Origin: Paracoccaceae bacterium
GTDB taxonomy: Bacteria; Pseudomonadota; Alphaproteobacteria; Rhodobacterales; Rhodobacteraceae
Assembly (NCBI GenBank): GCA_025458985.1
Contig: JALORM010000099.1
Coordinates: 1 to 6,900, forward strand
Direction: 5' to 3'
Length of the DNA: 6,900 nt
The position numbers and the translations under genes were made by a program. Every line of letters begins with the position of its first letter. Position 1 is the stretch's first letter. This document shows, piece by piece, positions 5,357-6,900 of the stretch. The notes beneath the pieces were generated by a model that worked only from the letters and a program-made list of their open reading frames with translations, was not told the origin of the DNA and ran no database searches.

Positions 5357-6900
5357 TGGCGCCGCGCAACGCCTTGTTGACGTGGCTGCGGTCGCGATCC
5401 GTGTTCAGCATCCTGCTGATCACCACGGTCCTGTCGACCTTCGCGCTGAGCTTCGTCCTGATCCTGGCGCTTCAGCGCATCGCCGACGAGCATCCGCGCC
5501 GGTACCTGGCCAAGGAGTTGTTCAACGCCGTTGTGGAACAGAGCCGTACAGACGGCACCGCCGGCCCCGGCATAACACTCATCGACATGACGATCGAAGA
5601 GGCCCAGAACTCGGAATACGCGGCCCTCTACGAGGCGGCGGTGCGTGATCCCGACGGGATCGCGATGATCCGCAAGGACAACTACTACGCCGCAGGCAGC
5701 CTGCATGACGGGATGTTCACCGTCCTGCCGCAATACGGCGACGCGATCTCGACCTTCGCGCTGTTTCTTGTCAGCGTGGTGATCCTGTCGATCATCGGGG
5801 TGGTGGCGCTGATCTACGTGCTCATGCGCCTGCTGACCCGGCCGTTCACCGCCTTGGCCGACGGCATCCGCCGCGTCGAAGAGGGCGATCTGAACTACCA
5901 GATTCCCCTGTCGGGCACCTTCGGCGAGTTCCGCAACTTCGTCATGGGCTTCAACGGCATGGTGGCCGAGCTCCAGCGGATCCACGAGGCGCGGCGGCAC
6001 ATGCTGCTGGCGCTTCCGCACGAGATCCTGACGCCGCTGTCGCGGCTGAAGGTGCGCAAGGAACTGGTGAAGGATCCCGAACTTGCGATGAAGATCGGCA
6101 AGGACATCTCGGTGGTCGAGGAAATCCTCTCGTCGATCCTGGCCGCCGAGCGCAGGCAGTCGAACGAGGACGCGACCGAACTGGTCCAGATCGTCCCCTA
6201 TGCGCGCGCGCAGATGGCCGAACAGATCGACGACGGCTATCCGATCGCCGTCATCAACGAGACCGGCCACGAGGTCGCGTTCTTCGACCCGTTCATGGTC
6301 AGCGTGCTTCTGAAAAACTTCGTGTCGAACGCGGTGCGCTACGGCAACGGCAAGCCCATCGTCGTCCGCTTCTGGACCGAGAGCCCGACGTCAAGCGACC
6401 TGATGCTGTCGGTCGAGGACAACGGCATCGGCATCGCCGAGAACCAGATCCCGTTCCTGACCGAGCCGTTCTGGCGGGTCGATGAATCCCGCGGACGGGC
6501 GTCGGGCGGATACGGGCTTGGCCTCTACCTCTGCCGGACCATCGCAGAGGGCCTCGGCGGGCGCATCGACATCGAAAGCGAACTGGGGGTCGGAACCACG
6601 ATCTCGGTCTCCATTCCCAATGCGATCTGCGAAACAGTCGATCTGCGAAACAGTAAGGGAAATGGCACAATGAACAATCCACTGCTGACCGAAACGCAGT
6701 TTCTCGACTTCAATTCCGCTGAAGTTGCCGAATTCGTGGCAAAGAACGCAGGTGCCGGCGACCAGAAGGATCGCGCCGTGAGGCTGTTCTATGCCGTCCG
6801 TGACCGGATACATTACGAGATCTACAATGCCGATCTGTCGGCCTCCGGAATGCGGGCAAGCGCGATCCTGTCCAGAGGATCCGGCCTTTGCATCCACAAG
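5353..6900 (+). CDS. Membrane sensor histidine kinase, read in frame into a transglutaminase-like domain (partial)
   Basis: The ORF is open for 516 codons and runs off the window. TM1 is about 17-40, a periplasmic sensor region about 41-133, TM2 about 134-158, HAMP about 158-210. The dimerisation helix carries the phospho-acceptor H223 in LPHEILTPLSRL, with E224 and T227 (H+4) kept; the usual HELRTPL has Arg where Leu226 stands. The catalytic domain has an N-box with N322 and N326, G1 DNGIGI (356-361), the F-box EPFWRVDESR and G2 GGYGLGL (385-391), all intact, ending near residue 424. The start ATG overlaps the regulator stop (ATGA); GAAGG (5339-5343) is a suitable ribosome binding site. No stop follows the kinase: residues 425-439 form a short linker and residue 440 is the Met of the next domain. 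A 16-bp tandem duplication causes this; with one copy the kinase would be 434 aa. It probably senses an envelope signal and phosphorylates the adjacent regulator. Confidence 0.9.
   Translation, partial: MMAPRNALLTWLRSRSVFSILLITTVLSTFALSFVLILALQRIADEHPRRYLAKELFNAVVEQSRTDGTAGPGITLIDMTIEEAQNSEYAALYEAAVRDPDGIAMIRKDNYYAAGSLHDGMFTVLPQYGDAISTFALFLVSVVILSIIGVVALIYVLMRLLTRPFTALADGIRRVEEGDLNYQIPLSGTFGEFRNFVMGFNGMVAELQRIHEARRHMLLALPHEILTPLSRLKVRKELVKDPELAMKIGKDISVVEEILSSILAAERRQSNEDATELVQIVPYARAQMAEQIDDGYPIAVINETGHEVAFFDPFMVSVLLKNFVSNAVRYGNGKPIVVRFWTESPTSSDLMLSVEDNGIGIAENQIPFLTEPFWRVDESRGRASGGYGLGLYLCRTIAEGLGGRIDIESELGVGTTISVSIPNAICETVDLRNSKGNGTMNNPLLTETQFLDFNSAEVAEFVAKNAGAGDQKDRAVRLFYAVRDRIHYEIYNADLSASGMRASAILSRGSGLCIHK
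6623..6654 (+). repeat. Perfect 16-bp tandem duplication that removes the kinase stop
   Basis: CGATCTGCGAAACAGT occurs twice back to back, at 6623-6638 and 6639-6654. Sixteen is not a multiple of three, so the second copy shifts frame. In the kinase frame the sequence reads ICETVDLRNSKGNGT-M with no stop. Reading with a single copy gives ICETVREMAQ followed by TGA, now at 6671-6673, which overlaps the ATG at 6670-6672 as ATGA. The unit has no mismatch, consistent with recent origin by slippage, or with an assembly error. Confidence 0.95.
6655..6660 (+). promoter_or_regulatory. Shine-Dalgarno-like site for the transglutaminase-like gene
   Basis: AAGGGA ends nine bases before the ATG at 6670. 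It suggests that this Met was, and may still be, a separate translation start despite the in-frame fusion with the kinase. It lies just past the tandem duplication, which leaves it intact. Confidence 0.5.
6670..6900 (+). CDS. Transglutaminase-like cysteine protease-fold protein, 5' part
   Basis: From ATG 6670, 77 codons run to the window end without a stop. There is no signal peptide or membrane segment, so this part should be cytoplasmic. The pattern KDRAVRLFYAVRDRIHYE (34-51), then RASAILSRGSGLCIHK (62-77), is that of the transglutaminase core fold (PF01841 type): a helix with Tyr/Asp/Ile-rich end, then a Gly-x-Cys segment where C74 would be the nucleophile. The His and Asp of the triad would lie beyond 6900 and cannot be checked. 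Members act as cysteine proteases, amidases or crosslinking enzymes; which applies here is unknown. Its lower third-position GC in the first codons (AAT, CCA, GAA, TTT) is typical of a gene start. In this sequence it is in frame with the kinase; whether it is made alone, fused or both is open. Confidence 0.75.
   Translation, partial: MNNPLLTETQFLDFNSAEVAEFVAKNAGAGDQKDRAVRLFYAVRDRIHYEIYNADLSASGMRASAILSRGSGLCIHK

Noticed and set aside
5326..6270. Antisense open frame of 314 codons
   Set aside because: Opposite the kinase; rich in Asp, His, Gln and Arg with no recognisable domain.
6482..6673. Short + strand open frame of 63 codons ending SICETVREMAQ
   Set aside because: Not an independent gene: its body is a shadow of the kinase. 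Only its last ten residues matter, because they are the kinase C-terminus that would be read with one copy of the 16-bp repeat.
1..6900. tRNA, rRNA, CRISPR, insertion sequence or phage genes
   Set aside because: No cloverleaf, repeat-spacer array, transposase motif or terminal inverted repeats seen; the window is filled by the genes listed.

Overview
This is a GC-rich, gene-dense window with every gene on the + strand. Strong G/C preference at third codon positions, TTG as a start codon and the protein styles suggest an alphaproteobacterium, perhaps Rhodobacterales. That placement is inference; no rRNA, tRNA or other taxonomic marker is present. I see no insertion sequence, CRISPR array or RNA gene, and no gene-free stretch over 300 bases.

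Layout. Positions 1-164 are a leader, possibly holding the last codons of an upstream gene, a weak promoter candidate and a small ACAC/GTGT dyad. Next come four genes that look like one envelope-export unit: a LolD/MacB-type ABC ATPase (165-911), an FtsX/MacB-type permease (908-2299, ATGA overlap), a LolA-like periplasmic lipoprotein-sorting protein with a Tat-like signal (2337-3134), and a predicted outer-membrane beta-barrel (3139-4563). The simplest reading is an ABC exporter or extractor in the inner membrane, a periplasmic carrier for a lipid-like cargo, and an outer-membrane partner. The cargo cannot be read from the sequence.

A 76-bp gap (4564-4639) carries an AT-rich inverted repeat over the barrel gene's stop codon, then a G-rich leader. 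It is followed by an OmpR-family response regulator (4640-5356, TTG start) and a membrane histidine kinase (from 5353, ATGA overlap). The two-component system is the natural candidate regulator of the upstream transport genes.

The most striking feature is the kinase 3' end. A perfect 16-bp tandem duplication (6623-6638 and 6639-6654) shifts the reading frame. With one copy, the kinase would end as ...CETVREMAQ-stop and its TGA would overlap the ATG of the next gene (a transglutaminase-like protein, 6670 onward) as ATGA, the same junction type used twice elsewhere in the window. With two copies, as here, the kinase loses its stop and reads in frame into the transglutaminase-like domain, giving a kinase-transglutaminase fusion that is still open at the window end. 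It may be a real recent fusion, a reversible switch, or a sequence error; it deserves direct checking.
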